Source of the DNA: Microcaldota archaeon
Lineage (GTDB): Archaea > Micrarchaeota > Micrarchaeia > Micrarchaeales > Micrarchaeaceae
Assembly (NCBI GenBank): GCA_021785805.1
Contig: JAJYEJ010000027.1
Coordinates: forward strand, 1-12,906
Length of the DNA: 12,906 bases
Reading direction: 5' to 3'
Under the pieces are notes generated by a model that saw only the letters and a list, made by a program, of their open reading frames with translations, did no database searches and was not told the origin of the DNA. Positions 1 to 7,913 of the stretch are shown in pieces; position 1 is the stretch's first letter; every line of letters starts with the position of its first letter. The translations under genes and the position numbers were made by a program.

Positions 1-257
1 AACGTTATGGGCTGGACGAAAAGGTTTTATATCTGACGTTCCGTATCTTATCTAGTCAAGAGATTTGCTCTTGCAGTGCCTTTCCATGAAGGTGTTCGAA
101 TGGTCTTCCAAACTGCATAAAATACGCGTTTGCGGATTTTAGCGGTAGCCAGATACACCATTCATGTGCTGTTTTTCATTTCCATAAATGCTAGCACAAC
201 TTGTATGTGTGCTATACCCTGCTTTCTTCTGCCACGTACCAAAAGGGAGTGATAACG
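1..257. other. Leader region before the ABC exporter operon
   Basis: No convincing gene is seen in these 257 bases. One forward frame is open from base 3 to about base 92 and could be the tail of a gene lying outside the window, but it is too short to judge. A perfect 6-bp inverted repeat (CAAGAG / CTCTTG, 5-base loop) lies at 57-73 and could be a hairpin or a protein site. A second inverted repeat lies at 192-214 and is listed with the promoter. A TTTTATAT stretch near 25-32 could be another TATA-like element, but nothing downstream of it supports a gene. Confidence 0.4.
182..214 (+). promoter_or_regulatory. Putative TATA box and operator of the ABC exporter operon
   Basis: A weak TATA-like sequence (CCATAAATG, about 182-190) would place transcription start near 212. 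A perfect 7-bp inverted repeat, TAGCACA at 192-198 and TGTGCTA at 208-214 with a 9-base spacer, fills the space from the TATA box to the predicted start. That is where an archaeal repressor would block polymerase. The ribosome binding site of the first gene, GGAGTGAT, follows at about 246-253. The repeat is seen directly; its role as an operator is inferred. Confidence 0.4.
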
Positions 258-1298
258 ATGGAAAATATCGAAAATAAAAATAATATTGTAATAGAAGCGA
301 AGGACATGACGAAGTCCTTCAAGACATACGAGAGCCATGCCTCCAGGAAGGGTTTCCTGAGTTCCATTAGACGGAGGTATTACATGAAGAAGGCCCTAAA
401 GGGCGTGAGCTTCTCAATAAGGCAGGGAGAGATAGTGGCGCTCCTGGGCGAGAACGGCAGCGGTAAATCCACGGTCATCAAGCTCCTTACCGGGATACTG
501 CATCCAGATTCAGGGGAAGCTAACATCATAGGGTTCACGCCATGGGAGCACAGGCAGGAGCTGGCCGAGAACATAGGTGTGGTGCTAGGGGCGCACAACC
601 AGCTCTGGTGGAACCTTCCGGTGATAGACTCGTTCGAGTTCATGAGGCGCCTCTACGGCGTGCCGAAAAAGGACTACGATAAGCGGATGAGATACTTCGT
701 CGATCTGCTGGACCTGAAAGATGTCTACAAGAGGCAGGTCAGGCAACTCTCGCTGGGAGAGAGGATGAAGTGCAACTTTGTCGCATCAATGCTCCATATG
801 CCGCGGCTGGTGTTCCTGGACGAGCCAACGATAGGCGTAGACCTGCCATCCAGCTTCGCCCTGAGGAATGCGCTCCTGGAACTCAGGGACAAGTACAACA
901 TAACGTTCCTGATAGCCACGCATATCATAGAAGACATAAAGATAATGGCAGAGCGCGTCATTATAATGGACCACGGAATGAAGGTGTTCGACGGGCCGAA
1001 GGCAGCCGTGACAAAGATGTTCGGAGACAAGAAGCTCGTAGAGATAACGATGAAAGACGGAGCGGAGAGCTACCCTAAAGGAATCGGGAAGCTCATAGAG
1101 CGCAAGAACAACCAGTACAGGATAGAGATTGACGCCAGGGGCATAAAGGACAAGAGACTGTCAAGGTTCCTCGCCAGCGGGGATGTCATAAACTACAACA
1201 TAACCGAGCCGGAATTCGGTGCGGTGCTGCATGAGTTCTACAGTCGCAGGGCTAGGGCTAACGGCATAAGGTCAAGGTCACGCAGATACATCAGATGA
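258..1298 (+). CDS. ABC-2 type exporter ATP-binding protein (COG4586-like)
   Basis: This 346-residue ATPase would power an ABC-2 type export pump made with the two following permeases. Visible motifs are Walker A GENGSGKST (64-72), the region around QLWWNLP (115-121) typical of the COG4586 subgroup, ABC signature LSLGERM (164-170), Walker B RLVFLDEP (183-190) and the switch histidine in ATH (222). A C-terminal extension of about 100 residues follows the core, as in this family. The start at 258 is preferred over an in-frame ATG at 201 because GGAGTGAT lies just upstream of 258 and the family homology begins after it. The first permease starts 9 bases after the stop, so the three genes form one operon. 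The substrate cannot be told; relatives export drugs, sugars or unknown compounds. Confidence 0.9.
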   Translation: MENIENKNNIVIEAKDMTKSFKTYESHASRKGFLSSIRRRYYMKKALKGVSFSIRQGEIVALLGENGSGKSTVIKLLTGILHPDSGEANIIGFTPWEHRQELAENIGVVLGAHNQLWWNLPVIDSFEFMRRLYGVPKKDYDKRMRYFVDLLDLKDVYKRQVRQLSLGERMKCNFVASMLHMPRLVFLDEPTIGVDLPSSFALRNALLELRDKYNITFLIATHIIEDIKIMAERVIIMDHGMKVFDGPKAAVTKMFGDKKLVEITMKDGAESYPKGIGKLIERKNNQYRIEIDARGIKDKRLSRFLASGDVINYNITEPEFGAVLHEFYSRRARANGIRSRSRRYIR

Positions 1299-1307
1299 GG
1301 CGAAAAG

Positions 1308-2117
1308 ATGCACAACAGGACGCTCAGCAAATATTGGCTGCTCTTCGAATACGAGATAAAGCAGCTTACCTCGTACCGCATGGACGCAGTGATGACGATA
1401 GTCACCACACTCCTGTACCCGCTTGCACTTGTCATAATGTGGACAGCTGTGTATACCTTCGGCGGTTACGACAGCATAAGCGGATTCAGCCTGAATGGCC
1501 TGATCGCGTATCTGTTCATATTGAGCGCCATTAACACGCTGGTGTGGTCCTCGGAGATAGCATGGATGATCCAGTGGGACGTCAAGACAGGAGATATCGC
1601 CATGTTTCTGACAAGGCCAGTGAGCTACATAAAGGGAATGGTGGTGGACTCCCTGTCGGAGACGCTGTTCTACTTCACCGTCGCAGGAATACCACTGATA
1701 GCGATAGTCATACTGGTGACCGGCATGCACGTAACGCTGTACACCATACTGCTCTTTGCGATAGCGATCTCGCTCACCTTCCTGATCGGCGCGTTGATGT
1801 CAACGATACTGGGGGCGCTCTCCGCCTTCATTACTGATATAAGCGGGATAATAAGCACGTACAGTTGGGCCGTCGCGCTGGTTGGAGGAGGGGTTTTTCC
1901 GTTATCGATGTTTCCGAGCAGTGTGCAAGGCATCCTCCTTGCGCTTCCGTTCCAGTTCCTGTTCTATGTCCCTGACGGGATAATAACGGGGAACATAAGC
2001 CTTGCTATGGCATGGGGCACGCTGGCTCTCGGCATAGTGTGGGCAGGTATACTAACGGTCATAGCTGTGCTGTTATGGGGGTCGGCGAAGAAGCGGCTTG
2101 ACGCGGTAGGTGTATGA
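1308..2117 (+). CDS. ABC-2 type exporter permease, first subunit (COG4587-like)
   Basis: An integral membrane protein of 269 residues with about six hydrophobic segments, no signal peptide and a short charged N-terminus containing an aromatic-rich YWLLFEYEIK stretch. It resembles the ABC-2 permeases paired with COG4586 ATPases, including the conserved region between the second and third membrane segments (DVKTGDIAMFLTRPVSY) that probably contacts the ATPase. A GATGAGG ribosome binding site overlaps the end of the ATPase gene. The next permease follows immediately, suggesting a heterodimeric channel. The family call rests on gene order and the loop motif; the cargo is unknown. Confidence 0.82.
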   Translation: MHNRTLSKYWLLFEYEIKQLTSYRMDAVMTIVTTLLYPLALVIMWTAVYTFGGYDSISGFSLNGLIAYLFILSAINTLVWSSEIAWMIQWDVKTGDIAMFLTRPVSYIKGMVVDSLSETLFYFTVAGIPLIAIVILVTGMHVTLYTILLFAIAISLTFLIGALMSTILGALSAFITDISGIISTYSWAVALVGGGVFPLSMFPSSVQGILLALPFQFLFYVPDGIITGNISLAMAWGTLALGIVWAGILTVIAVLLWGSAKKRLDAVGV

Positions 2118-2118
2118 A

Positions 2119-2916
2119 ATGAACGCGACGAAAAACAAGACAGTAAGGAATCTCTACATGTTCATGGTCAACCAAGCCTATTCGTGGAAGGAGGTCCTCG
2201 CATATAGGCAACAGTTCATCTCATACCTGTTCTATGCTATGCTGGCGCCCCTGACCACGCTGGTGTTCGTGTCAGTGATATACGGCGTGTCGAACGGCAT
2301 AGCCGGCTGGAGTTACTACCAGTTGCTCCTGCTCTCATCCACAGGCACTCTTGTGTCGTCCGCGGTGTCCTACCTGATAAACGTGCGAGACACGTTCGAG
2401 CAGCTGTTGAGGGGTGGCATAGATGTGTTCCTCACCAAACCATATCCTGTCATACTGGTGATATTCAGCAGAGGGACGAAATTCACCCTTGCATCCATAT
2501 TGGGCAGCGTGGCGGTGATAGGATACGCGATGTCCAACATAACGGTAACCCCGCTTTCGGTTATCGAATACGTGTTAATGGTGGCCATCGGAAGCATAAC
2601 CATGGCGATGTTCATACTTGCGATGGTGCTGACGTGGTATAAACGCTTCATGAATGGGAATTGGCTCAAGTCATTCAGTGACCTGATATTCAACTTCGGT
2701 GGCATGCCGCTGGGCATATATGGGTTAGTCGGCACAATCCTGTTCACCGTAATGATACCGGTAGGCATAGCTGTGTACTACCCGGCAGAGCTCCTGATAG
2801 GGAGGCTAGGGAGTAGCGAATTCGCGCTTTTCGTGATGCTGGCGCTGGTATTCTTGTACGCCCTTAACAAGTACATAGGCAGGCAGCTCAATAGCTACAA
2901 CAGCGCAGCGGGTTGA
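2119..2916 (+). CDS. ABC-2 type exporter permease, second subunit (DUF990 / COG3694-like)
   Basis: A 265-residue membrane protein with about six hydrophobic segments. The loop RGGIDVFLTKPYPV parallels the TGDIAMFLTRPVSY loop of the first permease, and the late segment PLGIYG...MIPVGIAVYYPAELLIGR matches the C-terminal pattern of the DUF990 permease family. The ATG at 2119 is chosen because a GTAGGTG site lies about 6 bases upstream. A GTG at 2110 in the same frame would overlap the previous gene by 8 bases. It ends only 6 bases from the stop of the convergent minus-strand gene, so any terminator must lie inside that gene. Confidence 0.82.
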   Translation: MNATKNKTVRNLYMFMVNQAYSWKEVLAYRQQFISYLFYAMLAPLTTLVFVSVIYGVSNGIAGWSYYQLLLLSSTGTLVSSAVSYLINVRDTFEQLLRGGIDVFLTKPYPVILVIFSRGTKFTLASILGSVAVIGYAMSNITVTPLSVIEYVLMVAIGSITMAMFILAMVLTWYKRFMNGNWLKSFSDLIFNFGGMPLGIYGLVGTILFTVMIPVGIAVYYPAELLIGRLGSSEFALFVMLALVFLYALNKYIGRQLNSYNSAAG

Positions 2917-2922
2917 CTCTGA

Positions 2923-3660
2923 CTAAAGAGGCCGCATGTTGGCATATGCGTTCACCAGGAACGCCGCCTCCTTCTCGTCGCTGAGTCTCCCCTCTATCCG
3001 CTCCACGACCTCGCTCTTCGACAGGTTCTTCGTGCAGACGAGTATGGTGTTCCCGAGCGCCAGAGGGGTTATCGCGTAGACCTCGAACCTGCCCCTAAGC
3101 GCACTTACGCACTCATTCAGCTGGGCCTTGCTTATTATGTTGATGACGAGAAGACCGGAATCGCCAAGGGCCTCAAAGGCATCGTCGACAAAGGGCTTGC
3201 CAAGGAACACCTTAGGCACAAGAAGGCCGACGAACGCATCCAGCACTATGAGGTCGTAAGCGGATTTCCTCCCTTTCATGAAGGTTGCGCCATCACCGAC
3301 TACGATGTTGCAGCTTACGCTGCCGAGGAAGTGGCGCTTTGCAAGATCGGCTACGCCCTTGTTCACCTCAACCACATCAAGGGTCCTCGGCCTGGACCAC
3401 CTGTCCATCTGGATGGCTACCGTGCCACCCCCAAGCCCTATCATCAGCACACGCGCTCCTTTCCTAAATGCGGCGGAGGCGCTCAGGTAGTCCCAATACG
3501 AATGAGTAAACAGCCGGGCCCTGTTGAAGGTCGTGTACACCGAAGAGAGGCCTGAGCGCATCTGTAGGAGCGAGCCCCTCTCCACCACTATGAAGCCATC
3601 TTTCTCATCGACGAAGTTCCATCCGGAGAGGCCAAGCCACAGCTTACTCAACGAGTCCAT
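2923..3660 (-). CDS. Spermidine synthase-fold protein, probably not a classical aminopropyltransferase
   Basis: A 245-residue Rossmann-fold protein of the spermidine synthase / methyltransferase superfamily. Visible motifs in order are the nucleoside-binding loop VLMIGLGGGT (71-80), an acidic ribose-binding strand end DVVEVN, the VVGDG motif, and YDLIVLDAF. In true spermidine synthases these read GGGDGG and DSxDP, where the aspartates bind the amine and catalyse transfer. Here both are changed (GLGGG and DAFVG), as in many spermidine-synthase-like proteins of unknown activity. The gene starts 9 bases after agmatinase with only a weak ribosome binding site, so it is probably translated from the same transcript. 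The pairing with agmatinase keeps a polyamine role possible, but the substrate is uncertain. Confidence 0.75.
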   Translation of the reverse strand: MDSLSKLWLGLSGWNFVDEKDGFIVVERGSLLQMRSGLSSVYTTFNRARLFTHSYWDYLSASAAFRKGARVLMIGLGGGTVAIQMDRWSRPRTLDVVEVNKGVADLAKRHFLGSVSCNIVVGDGATFMKGRKSAYDLIVLDAFVGLLVPKVFLGKPFVDDAFEALGDSGLLVINIISKAQLNECVSALRGRFEVYAITPLALGNTILVCTKNLSKSEVVERIEGRLSDEKEAAFLVNAYANMRPL

Positions 3661-3669
3661 CGAAACACG

Positions 3670-4563
3670 TCATTTAAGGAAAGCATATCCGAGAGTCAGA
3701 TATATCAGCTTAGCGGCGAGGAAGTTAGGCGCGACCATGCCGGCTATCGGAGAGAGTTCAGTGAAATCTGCGCCGATCAGGTTCCGTTTCGCCAGCACTC
3801 CCTTCAATATCTGCGTAAGCTCGTAGAACCTAAGGCCATCGGGCTCCGGAGTGCCGGTGGACGGCATCTCAGATGGATCAAGGACATCAAGGTCAACGGT
3901 CAGGTAGACATTCTTCTTACAGTGCTTCAGTATATTATCCACTATCTCCTTGGTCGCCATCCTGTGCATGTCCTTCCTGTAGAGTATATCCCTGTCAATC
4001 TTATTTGCGCTCCTCTCATCGACGCTCCTCACCCCTACGCTGTAGCAGCTGCCCGTGACCTCGCGCGCCCTTGCCATGACGCAGGCGTGGCAATACTTGC
4101 TCCCCATCAGGGTGTCATAATTGTCCGTGTGTGCGTCGAACTGCAAGACGGTGAAGTCCTTATGGCGCTTGCCTATCGCGCGTATGCTGCCGATAGCTAT
4201 GCTATGGTCACCTCCCAGAAGCAGTGGCACCTTGGAATCCTCCAAAATCAGGCTTACTTCCTTCTCTACGCTTTTTGCCATATCCTCAGGGGAGTTCAGG
4301 TCTGGGGAAAGCTCTTCAAGCGTGTGTATGCCTATCCCTGTCGCGTCATTCTCCAGCTCCTCGCTGTAGAGCTCAATGCTCCTGCTCGCGTCTATTATCG
4401 CATGCGGGCCATCCCTCGCCCCCGGCTTGTATGTCGTAGCGGAGTCATAAGGGACCGGAAGTACGACTACCTTGGCATTCTCGTATCCAGGGTCATCGAC
4501 GCCGAACAGGTTGTAAGGAGGCATCGAGTTTAGCACTCTTATCGTATCACCAAAAGCAAGCAT
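3670..4563 (-). CDS. speB: Agmatinase (ureohydrolase family)
   Basis: A 297-residue ureohydrolase that should cleave agmatine to putrescine and urea in the cytoplasm, using two manganese ions. The metal ligands are all present: GGDHS (His120), DAHTD (Asp143, His145, Asp147) and TVDLDVLDP (Asp224, Asp226), followed by the substrate-region motif PSTGTPEPDG (234-243) and DFTELSP near 267-272. Length is normal for archaeal SpeB. The ATG at 4563 fits a leaderless transcript, because a TATA box is centred about 23 bases upstream. It is first in a two-gene operon with the spermidine synthase-fold gene. Arginase or another guanidino-hydrolase specificity cannot be fully excluded by eye. Confidence 0.92.
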   Translation of the reverse strand: MLAFGDTIRVLNSMPPYNLFGVDDPGYENAKVVVLPVPYDSATTYKPGARDGPHAIIDASRSIELYSEELENDATGIGIHTLEELSPDLNSPEDMAKSVEKEVSLILEDSKVPLLLGGDHSIAIGSIRAIGKRHKDFTVLQFDAHTDNYDTLMGSKYCHACVMARAREVTGSCYSVGVRSVDERSANKIDRDILYRKDMHRMATKEIVDNILKHCKKNVYLTVDLDVLDPSEMPSTGTPEPDGLRFYELTQILKGVLAKRNLIGADFTELSPIAGMVAPNFLAAKLIYLTLGYAFLK

Positions 4564-4582
4564 TCTGATTGGAAAGGATATC

Positions 4583-4590
4583 TATAAATA
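4583..4590 (-). promoter_or_regulatory. TATA box of the agmatinase operon
   Basis: The minus strand reads TATTTATA here, centred about 23-24 bases before the agmatinase ATG at 4563. Archaeal transcription starts about 25-27 bases after the TATA centre, so the mRNA should begin at or next to the start codon. Confidence 0.65.
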
Positions 4591-4644
4591 AGGTTAAGCC
4601 TTCGGATTCCTCCTCATGGGGCGTTAGCCCTCATGGCGGTGGAT

Positions 4645-5283
4645 TCAGCCACTAAGCCCGTATCTCTTCTTTGTGGAGTCCACGAACTCCTTGTAGAGCT
4701 TAGGGTCATACAATGATGCGGTGTCTACGAGAGAGATGAGCTGCTGCGCGATCGCAGAGTGTATTGATGGCTTTATTGGGCATGGGTGCACCTCGACATT
4801 CCTGTACAGCACTCCGGTTACCCCTATCCACTTGCCCATCGTCTCCGTGTGGTTCTTCTTGGAGTAATGGGTAGAGATGAAGTTAAGCGCATCCTTCTCT
4901 ATCTCCTTCCTGTTCATGCCGAACCAGTAATGCATTATGAACCACATCACCTTCACCGCGATGACGGAGTCGCAGAACACCGTTACGTCATCGTTCTTCT
5001 TAAGCTTCAGGATCGGCTTGGTGTTCCTTACGCACTGTGAAGCGGTTATCGACCTCTCCTCCGTGAGGAGCTTTATCCGCTTGTTCAGCTTGGGCGCAAG
5101 ATACCTCACTATCGAAGACGCTTCGGAATATCTCGAAGCGGGGCTGGTATGCCCTCCGGATATGATGGCCCTGTCGACCTTGTTCGTGTTCGCGAAATCC
5201 GCAAATTCATCCACGTACTTTTTATAATCCCTCATCTTCGCATCAAAAGTCCCATTCCCGATAAGAATAGCGGTTTTTGTCAT
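4645..5283 (-). CDS. DUF218 / YdcF-like protein
   Basis: A 212-residue soluble protein. The N-terminal strand TKTAILIGNGT, the AIISGGHTSPASRYSEA stretch (about 39-55), the TEERSITASQCVRNTK stretch (about 74-89) and the following DDVTVFCDS strand match the layout of the DUF218 (YdcF/SanA/ElyC) fold. In that family SGG, SEA and an acidic-ERS-Thr motif line a pocket. No membrane segment or signal peptide is seen, so it is likely cytoplasmic. The biochemical role is unknown; YdcF binds S-adenosylmethionine in vitro. It has its own promoter upstream (5329-5336), and the start at 5283 gives an untranslated leader of about 23 bases. Its first 28 codons and promoter recur in front of the ABC ATPase at 8671. 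Confidence 0.7.
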   Translation of the reverse strand: MTKTAILIGNGTFDAKMRDYKKYVDEFADFANTNKVDRAIISGGHTSPASRYSEASSIVRYLAPKLNKRIKLLTEERSITASQCVRNTKPILKLKKNDDVTVFCDSVIAVKVMWFIMHYWFGMNRKEIEKDALNFISTHYSKKNHTETMGKWIGVTGVLYRNVEVHPCPIKPSIHSAIAQQLISLVDTASLYDPKLYKEFVDSTKKRYGLSG

Positions 5284-5373
5284 ATCGACACCACACTAAA
5301 GTGTGCAAATATACTATCGAAAGGCACCTATAAATATCCTATGTTAAATCCGCCAAATCCCACCATGTGCCTA
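5199..5373. repeat. Direct repeat copy A (DUF218 start, promoter, FtsX gene end)
   Basis: This segment matches 8587-8764 in the same orientation at roughly 80 % identity by eye, with a few small gaps in the non-coding part. It covers codons 1-28 of the DUF218 gene, its promoter and intergenic DNA, and the last codons of the FtsX-type permease gene. Weaker similarity continues to about 5395. At the other end the match stops sharply after the DNA coding for DEFA. Nearly all substitutions in the coding part are transitions, as expected for simple divergence after duplication. Copy A is taken as the source because its genes are whole. Confidence 0.85.
5292..5336 (-). promoter_or_regulatory. Promoter and palindromic operator candidate of the DUF218 gene
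   Basis: TATAAATA on the plus strand (5329-5336) gives a TATA box for minus-strand transcription, with predicted start near 5306. A perfect 14-base palindrome, CACACT-AA-AGTGTG at 5292-5305, begins right at the predicted start. In the second copy of this region the TATA box is kept (8719-8726) but the palindrome is broken. The TATA call is fairly safe; regulator binding is inferred. Confidence 0.55.
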
Positions 5374-6654
5374 CAGCTGCCTTAATGCATCTATGGGCTC
5401 AAGTTTCGATGCCCTCCAGGCGGGATAGACTCCGGCCATAAGGCTCACCAATACGGCTACCAAAAGCGCTACTGCTATGGTTTCAACGCTGAAGACCGGC
5501 TGTATGGAAGGAGCTGCGCTGGAACCTGAGCTGGACGAGGAGGTAAACACGAAGTCTCCGCCTCCTCCCCCTCCAAGGCCGCCTCCTGCGGCATGCGATG
5601 AATTGGCCGGTGCCGAAGAAGAGGCAGAGACCGCCGCTGTGAGCGCATACGGCCCGGCCAAGCCCGCGCCTATCCCTATCGCCCCGCCGATAAGCCCTAT
5701 CAGCAGCGCCTGAACGATGAAGACTGAGAGTATGTCCCTGTCTCTGAAGCCGACAGACTTCATGATCCCTATCTCATGGGTCCTCTCATAGACGGCTATA
5801 AGCATTATGTTCATTATCCCTATGGCTGCCACCACAAGCGAAATGCCGGCGATAAGGATAAGGAAGGTGCTGATGGTGCCTATTATCTGCTTTGCAGTCT
5901 GTGCAATCTGCTGAGTATCGAAGACCCTTGCCCTGCTTCCATATATGTCGGTCAGCAGCGTGGCAAGCTGCGAGACCGTGCTGGTGTTCGTGGCCTTCAC
6001 AAGGATTATGTTGAAGGAGGGTTTCCCAAGAAGGGTCTCAGCTGCAGGAAGGGACATCACGACTCCGGTGTCTACCGGGATTATCGAAGAGCCGTAAGGT
6101 TGCAGTATCCCTATTATAGGTATAGTGTAGCTTCCGCCGTTCTTCCCCAGCACCTTTACGGTCACCGGTTGGCCGACGAATACGCTCTGCTTTCCTGAGG
6201 CTGAGGTAGGGAAAGCAACACTGTACCCTGTAAGTGCGGATGGGGCTACCGAATCCTGATAGAGCGTGCCTTGATATATCCTTATGTCGCTCAGCAGCTG
6301 CTGCAATCCCTGTGGCGATATCCCTATCAGGGTAGCAGAAACGTTCTGGTTGTTGGAAAGCACATAGACGGAACCGTCCAGTATTGGTATGGTGGTATTC
6401 ACATCAGGGAGTGAACTTATCTGTGAAGTGTCAGCAGAGGTGAATCCGGAGCTTGACGTGGAAGACAGTATTATGGTTGTCGGTCCGAGGGAGGAGAGTT
6501 CATTAGAGATTGTGGCGCTGATGCCCTCCGTTAGGGAGATCAGGGCAACTATGGCAGCCACTCCTATCACCACCATGACTACTGTGAGCGCCGTCCTGAC
6601 CTTCTTCTCCGCAAGGTCATGGTAGCTTAGCCTTAGGATATCCTCCGCATTCAT
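5371..6654 (-). CDS. MacB/FtsX-type ABC permease
   Basis: A 427-residue permease of the MacB/LolC/FtsX family. After a cytoplasmic start (LRLSYHDLAEKKVRTALT) comes the first membrane helix (about 21-43), a large extracytoplasmic domain (about 45-255), then two helices around the highly conserved GIMNIMLIAVYERTHEIGIMKSVGF region (279-303), and a last helix (about 390-412) ending WRASKLEPIDALRQL. Such permeases use ATP hydrolysis inside the cell to move or extract substrates outside it rather than pumping through a channel. Between the third and fourth helices lies an unusual Gly/Ser/Ala-rich stretch (343-385). The start overlaps the stop of the CARDB-like gene by 4 bases (ATGA), so it is translationally coupled as third gene of the module. 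Confidence 0.9.
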   Translation of the reverse strand: MNAEDILRLSYHDLAEKKVRTALTVVMVVIGVAAIVALISLTEGISATISNELSSLGPTTIILSSTSSSGFTSADTSQISSLPDVNTTIPILDGSVYVLSNNQNVSATLIGISPQGLQQLLSDIRIYQGTLYQDSVAPSALTGYSVAFPTSASGKQSVFVGQPVTVKVLGKNGGSYTIPIIGILQPYGSSIIPVDTGVVMSLPAAETLLGKPSFNIILVKATNTSTVSQLATLLTDIYGSRARVFDTQQIAQTAKQIIGTISTFLILIAGISLVVAAIGIMNIMLIAVYERTHEIGIMKSVGFRDRDILSVFIVQALLIGLIGGAIGIGAGLAGPYALTAAVSASSSAPANSSHAAGGGLGGGGGGDFVFTSSSSSGSSAAPSIQPVFSVETIAVALLVAVLVSLMAGVYPAWRASKLEPIDALRQL

Positions 6655-7913
6655 CTGGAGCGCCTTCTCCTCTCCTTATAGTATAGGTAAGCAAGTACGA
6701 CCACTGCTATGATGAGCAGCAGGGTCAAGACACCGGAGCCGCCACTCCTTCTGGTGTATGTCCCGGCTCCGGATGTGGAGTTCAGCGAGCTGTATCCTAT
6801 AGTTACTGTAACGTTTGTTGTGATGTTCTCGCTCTGCCTAAGCGCATTAAGGTAGTTTATCCTTACGGGTATCACGTATTTTCCCGGCTTTGTGGAGTTG
6901 GAGCCCTGGAGCGTAAGCGTTACGGGCGCCTGGCTGTCGGCTGCGATGTCCCCTATGAATGCACTGCTTGCACCGAAGGACGTGAAGCCTTCAGGCGCAA
7001 GAGCGGTCGCCGTGACCGCAGAAGCTCCAGATGTGCCTATATTCGTCAGCACGAATGAGATAGAGAATATTCCGCCAGGCGCAGGAGCAGTGGGGGATAC
7101 CGTCTCGCTGCTAGGTGTAAGGCCTATTATACCGCTTGAAAGCACAACAGTGCTGTAATCGATCTGTTTCAGGCTGTTGTTGAGGAAGAACTCAGTGGAG
7201 TAGTTCACAGGGAAGGTTTGTGACGCATTCCTGTAGACAAAGACGCTCACATTGGCAGATACGGAGGAATGCGGCGCAACGGATCGGATCTGGAGCGGTT
7301 GGGCGCTGAGCACAGTCCCATCGGTGGAAGGGATGCTGAACTCTGTCGACAAGAGGCTAAGCGGACTGCCTCCTGTATTGGTGAAGTTGACATAGATGTT
7401 TTCCTCCTTTCCGGATACGAGGGAGGATGGGGAAAGGCGCACGGAGAGCGGCATGGGGCAGGACTGGACGCCGAATGTCAGGTTCATAATCTGGCTGTTC
7501 GTGTAAATGGAATCGAAGTAATAGTTGATGTTGAAGCCTGCGGAGACCACAGAAGAGGCATTCCCCGCTACGAAGACAGGCACCGTAAATGTTACGGAGT
7601 TGGCAGGGTTGACGGTCCCAACCTGGGCTGTGCTGTTCTCAATCGCAAAAAGGTCCTTGGTATTGGCTATCGTCGCTTCAACGCTCTGGAGCGAAGGGCC
7701 ATTTGGGTTCGTACTTCCCAAGCTTACAACCCCTGTGTTGGTCAGCGTTAACGGGATATAGTTAACGGTGCCCTTGCAGAGGTTCACCATGGTTGACGTT
7801 ATATAGAAGTTCGGTGGGTTCGGATATGTACCGCCACTGACGGCCGCCGATGCGACAGGCGCAATAACCAGCAGGATAGGCAGCAATGCCAATATTCTTG
7901 TTCTCGTGTTCAT
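6651..7913 (-). CDS. Secreted, membrane-anchored CARDB / S-layer-like protein (COG1361-like)
   Basis: A 420-residue extracytoplasmic protein. It has a clear signal peptide (ALLPILLVIAPVASAA, about 8-24), two or three beta-sandwich domains with the repeated pattern of conserved LTNTG / FTNTGG / LTNIGTSGA turns typical of CARDB-like modules, many N-glycosylation sequons (NST, NLT, NVS, NSS, NIT), and a C-terminal membrane helix (about 393-412) followed by an Arg-rich tail that holds it in the membrane. Two cysteines (in LCKG and QSCPM) could form a disulfide. It overlaps both neighbours by 4 bases (ATGA), so it is stoichiometrically tied to the ABC ATPase and permease. It likely serves as the outer-facing adaptor or substrate-binding partner of that transporter; this role is inferred from context. 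Confidence 0.8.
   Translation of the reverse strand: MNTRTRILALLPILLVIAPVASAAVSGGTYPNPPNFYITSTMVNLCKGTVNYIPLTLTNTGVVSLGSTNPNGPSLQSVEATIANTKDLFAIENSTAQVGTVNPANSVTFTVPVFVAGNASSVVSAGFNINYYFDSIYTNSQIMNLTFGVQSCPMPLSVRLSPSSLVSGKEENIYVNFTNTGGSPLSLLSTEFSIPSTDGTVLSAQPLQIRSVAPHSSVSANVSVFVYRNASQTFPVNYSTEFFLNNSLKQIDYSTVVLSSGIIGLTPSSETVSPTAPAPGGIFSISFVLTNIGTSGASAVTATALAPEGFTSFGASSAFIGDIAADSQAPVTLTLQGSNSTKPGKYVIPVRINYLNALRQSENITTNVTVTIGYSSLNSTSGAGTYTRRSGGSGVLTLLLIIAVVVLAYLYYKERRRRSR

Noticed and set aside
3922..4533. Long plus-strand reading frame opposite agmatinase
   Set aside because: It is antisense to the metal-binding core of agmatinase and is explained by that gene's codon bias.
4618..4631. Hairpin GGGC-GTTA-GCCC after the DUF218 gene as terminator
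   Set aside because: The stem is only 4 bp and no T-run follows on the minus strand, so a terminator call is not supported.
5776..6198. Plus-strand reading frame opposite the FtsX-like permease
   Set aside because: It is the complement of a conserved permease region and shows no independent coding signal.
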